Shown here: piece by piece, positions 26,257 through 28,818 of the stretch
How the letters are laid out: each line of letters begins with the position of its first letter
Numbering within the stretch: position 1 is the first letter of the stretch
Origin: Bacteroidales bacterium
Lineage (GTDB): Bacteria > Bacteroidota > Bacteroidia > Bacteroidales > Lentimicrobiaceae
NCBI GenBank assembly: GCA_016709025.1
Contig: JADJEQ010000045.1
Coordinates: 1-28,818, forward strand
Length of the DNA stretch: 28,818 nt
Direction: 5' to 3'
Program-made: the position numbers and the translations under genes
The notes under the pieces: generated by a model
The model's database searches: none
The model's input: only the letters and a program-made list of their open reading frames with translations
What the model was told of the DNA's origin: nothing

Positions 26257-27753
26257 TTAGATTGTTTCAATTGATGATCCGGGCTGTTTGATCCGGAGTA
26301 TAATGGTTGTTCCTTCGCCCGGCGCGCTCTCAATGCTGAACTCTGCATCAATTGACAAGGCTCTTTCTCTCATACTGAGCAGCCCGAGTGAAGCATTTTT
26401 CTTCAAAATACCTGTATCGAAACCTACACCATTATCCGATATTACAAACAATACCTTGCCTGAATCCCGGCTAAGAGCAATGTCAAGCTCACTGGCCCTG
26501 GAATGCCTTGTTATATTGGTTAAAATCTCCTGAAATATTCTGAAAACAACGATGGATTCAGTTTTGGTGAATTCAGGAAGGATGGCGGGCAGATTAAATC
26601 TACACCTGATTTTTGTCCTGAGGGTAAATTGCTCAATCATCCATTCAAGCGCAGGAATAAGACCGAAGTGATCAAGTATACTGGGGTGCAGATCGAAGGA
26701 AATTTTACGGGCCGTATCCATGCATGAGTCAACAAGACTTATAATCGGATTCAATTTTCATAAATTTTTGGTAGTTGCCGGACTTCCGCTGATTTCCCTC
26801 CAGATCCAGTTTAACAGCAGTAAGTAAATGTCCGGTTCATCGTGAATTTCCCGCGCAATGCTGATCTTCTCTTCTCTCTTACATTTTGAAGATGCGATGC
26901 CAGCGCCCGGAGCTGTACCTGCGATGCTTTTAATTCAGCAAAAGCTTTCTGCCTTATACTTATATCGCGTATAATAGCCCACATAGATAAGGGTTGCCCT
27001 TGCTTATCAATCTCCAGGTGAGTTCGTAATTCAACCGGAACTACGGTGCCATCTTTCCTGATATATTCCTTTTGGTAGACATCCGAATAACCCCTTGTAA
27101 GTATCTGTGACTCTAAAATATCCTGCTCCACAACCAGGAAACTCAACGGTGTGAGGTCGCGGAAATTCATTTTATTCAGTTCAGGCATTGTGTAGCCGGT
27201 CAGCGTCAGAAAAGCTTCATTTGCTTCAATGATGGTTCCCTTCATATCGGTGCGGATAAATGCATCAAGCATTTGCATGTACAACCCCCTGTACTTGGAT
27301 TCGGATGCAATCAGTTCATTTTGCGGGGATTGCTCTCTGTAATATCCTGCATGGTAGTGAAAGCATAATTTTTTCCTTAATGCCTATTATTTTGGTCCAG
27401 ATAAGAAAATCCAGAACCTGGCCATTGCTATGCTTATAAGTCCATTCAAAGCCATTGACGCATCCGTGAAGATGAAATTGGCGCAATAACTCCTGTGGTT
27501 TTCCAAATCGTGGCTAAGACCAAGCTCTATGGCTGTTTTGCCAATAATTTCGGCTTTGGTGCTGCCTACCAGTTCGCAAAGAAATGGTTCCCGTTAATAT
27601 ACTTCTCATTTTCAGTATCATTTATAACAAGGTAAAGGGCTCTCCTCGAAAATGGCCTGAAAAAATTCCTCAGTATATTTTAACCGGGCATATTCCTCTG
27701 TGCTGATGCTGATACTATCCCCACTAGGTTCAGGGATTCATGGTTACGGCCAT
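26257..27753 (-). CDS. PAS-domain sensor histidine kinase, HisKA_3/NarX-type (frameshifted)
   Basis: Sensor kinase paired with the regulator below it. ATG 27753 or 27741 leads into EPSGDSISISTEEYARLKYT, then a PAS domain (FFQAIFEESPLPCY, ELVGSTKAEIIGKTAIELGL, GFEWTYKHSNGQVLDFLIWT) and a second PAS (GLYMQMLDAFIRTDMKGTII, EANEAFLTLTGYTMPELNKM, YIRKDGTVVPVELRTHLEID, WAIIRDISIRQKA). The dimerisation region LRALASHLQNVREEEKISIA with REIHDE holds the phospho-accepting His (about 26880-26850). The ATPase part reads ARKISFDLHPSILDHFGLIP, FRIFQEILTNITRHSRA (N box) and LFVISDNGVGFDTGIL (DNGVGFD), followed by SLGLLSMRERALSI. It ends QPGSSIETI at 26257. About 495 residues. No membrane helix is seen, so it is probably cytoplasmic. 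Most frame changes lie above 27300 and near 26780-26870. Confidence 0.88.
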
Positions 27754-27944
27754 TAAGAGTTATAGAACAAATATAGACTAATTCAAATCAATTGTTAAGT
27801 CAGGAAAGTTGGGAAGTCAGTATTGTTTCATAATCATTTGTTAATAAAATGAAATATTGTCCATTCGGTATATAATTGTCCCGGAATCGATTTTTTGGTG
27901 ACAATGAATAAGGTTTTTACCGTCACACCTAAGAATAATTCCTA

Positions 27945-27953
27945 TGTGTAAAT
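27945..27953 (+). promoter_or_regulatory. possible weak sixth copy of the TGTGTGAAT box
   Basis: TGTGTAAAT followed by TAGAACTTT resembles copy 5 (TGTGTGAATTATAGAACTTT) but lacks TTATATAA at offset 29 and a clear TAnnTTTG at offset 59. It lies in the 325-bp divergent gap between the kinase and the secreted protein gene, 127 nt before ATG 28080. No other feature is seen in that gap. Confidence 0.25.
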
Positions 27954-28079
27954 TAGAACTTTACCTATTTCAGAGTGAAAAATTCAAATATACTTTTACA
28001 AGCACTTTAAAACAAAGCATGCTAACATGAAAGTAAAAGTTTATACATGGAGAATATCTAACTTTAAAATTCAGCCGAC

Positions 28080-28593
28080 ATGACTAATCGTTTACTATTT
28101 TCCTTCGCATGGCTAATCATTCTAATACTGTTCTCCCATAATAGTGTCGCGCAGGTTAACCTTTCTGTTACCGATTCGCTTACACTAAGATTCGATAATA
28201 TGAAGGAATTTACCAAAAAGGGCTGCCGGCTGACAGGCGGTACTTTATCGCTGAAAATGAAAAATACCAGCGATCAGGATCAGTTGATACGGTACGTGGA
28301 AGCAAACGAACCTACGATTTTGCCATCAGGGGCTGATGGCGCTTACGCATTTGCCGACCAAACTTTGGGGGCTGGCCCTGATGTATGGGCAGTCGAAAAA
28401 ACAGGACTATGTCAAAACAGTGATGGTGAAATATTTTCCGGAAGACTTTTGGCAACCAGTATTCCTTCAATCCGTTTCTGAAAAACCTCTCACCCCGTTA
28501 GATAAAAATGGAAGGTTTAGTATCATTACACAGATTGAATTGTGGAACCAGATAGAACAAGGTATTACGCAAACCATCTCAACGAAACGGTAA
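28080..28593 (+). CDS. secreted protein of unknown function (frameshifted, may run past the window)
   Basis: Not recognised. ATG 28080 opens a signal peptide MTNRLLFSFAWLIILILFSH and NSVAQV with a plausible cleavage after VAQ. It continues LSVTDSLTLRFDNMKEFTKK, GCRLTGGTLSLKMKNTSDQD and QLIRYVEANEP. After a frame change around 28320-28340 the best protein-like text is MALTHLPTKLWGLALMYGQS, KKQDYVKTVMVKYFPEDFWQ and PLDKNGRFSIITQIELWNQI, ending at 28593. Further fragments (HLNETVTRKNSLEIYRSVG, LKYTGLLGVRPGISVFVLQN) between 28570 and 28690 suggest that the gene continues in other frames toward the window end. It is divergent from the kinase gene. No family assignment is attempted. Confidence 0.5.
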
Positions 28594-28818
28594 CCCGTAA
28601 AAATTCGCTTGAAATATACCGGTCTGTTGGGTGTACGCCCCGGCATAAGCGTTTTTGTATTGCAGAATGTAGCCCTTCGAAACCACGCTCAATGTAGCCG
28701 GAGGTGAAATACAGTTACGAAAGGATTTAAAACCACCGCCAACCTGATTCCAAAACCGAGACTGCCGATATCGATTTCAAATTGATATTCTGCAATTAAA
28801 CATCGGCATTTTCGTATA

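Noticed and set aside
1..28818. tRNA or rRNA genes
   Set aside because: I saw no T-loop GTTCGAATC-type motif paired with acceptor stems and no rRNA-like blocks; a covariance-model search would be needed to exclude them fully.

Overview
The window looks like a chromosomal segment of an uncultured Bacteroidota (Bacteroidales-like) bacterium. The grounds are gene content (YkuD_2-type and YcbB-type L,D-transpeptidases, HPF/RaiA-like and baeRF proteins, SusD-less sulfatase locus, small glycine-rich membrane proteins), candidate TAnnTTTG promoter boxes, and intergenic repeats of kinds common in that phylum. Almost every gene is interrupted by one or more frame changes while its motifs remain conserved in the neighbouring frames. 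This pattern fits single-base indels in an unpolished long-read assembly better than real gene decay. Gene boundaries below therefore follow homology-like motifs across frames, not single open frames.

Layout. 1-3750 (minus): a stress or signalling cassette in the order CheB-type methylesterase, baeRF-family protein, HPF/RaiA-like ribosome-associated protein, multi-PAS sensor kinase (truncated by the window start). 4080-6566 (mostly minus): small stress-type proteins, including two short proteins with a glycine-rich C-terminal membrane segment, a DUF2383/PA2169-like four-helix protein and a Bacteroidota protein with internal ANGLGASGY repeats. 6663-6803: a MITE-like inverted-repeat element. 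7069-11028: envelope enzymes, namely an L,D-transpeptidase, an NlpC/P60 lipoprotein (plus) and a YcbB-type L,D-transpeptidase, with a long degenerate array of AGCTGATT units between the last two. 11218-14914 (minus): a P-type Ca2+-type ATPase behind an M48 metallopeptidase lipoprotein. 15080-16160: a low-complexity and repeat-rich island. 16285-18709 (plus): a 52-residue lmo0937-type membrane protein and an AsmA-like protein. 19204-25008 (minus): MscS channel, PsiE-like protein, outer-membrane protein, SDR dehydrogenase and secreted sulfatase. 25314-25467: a second MITE-like element. 25613-27753 (minus): a PAS/HisKA_3 sensor kinase with its LuxR-type response regulator. 28080-end (plus): an unrecognised secreted protein.

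The most interesting signal is a three-part upstream element: TGTGTGAATnATG, then TTATATAA whose start lies exactly 29 nt later, then a TAnnTTTG-like -7 box 29-30 nt further on. Five intergenic regions carry the first two parts at identical spacing (4428-4363, 6644-6578, 11183-11147, 15080-15014, 16183-16249), each pointing at a gene start. Four of the five also carry the third part. The genes downstream encode small exported or membrane proteins, the ANGLGASGY protein, the YcbB-type L,D-transpeptidase, the M48 peptidase and the lmo0937-type protein. I read this as a shared regulon for cell-envelope or general stress under an unidentified activator. The motif and spacing are directly visible; the function is inference.
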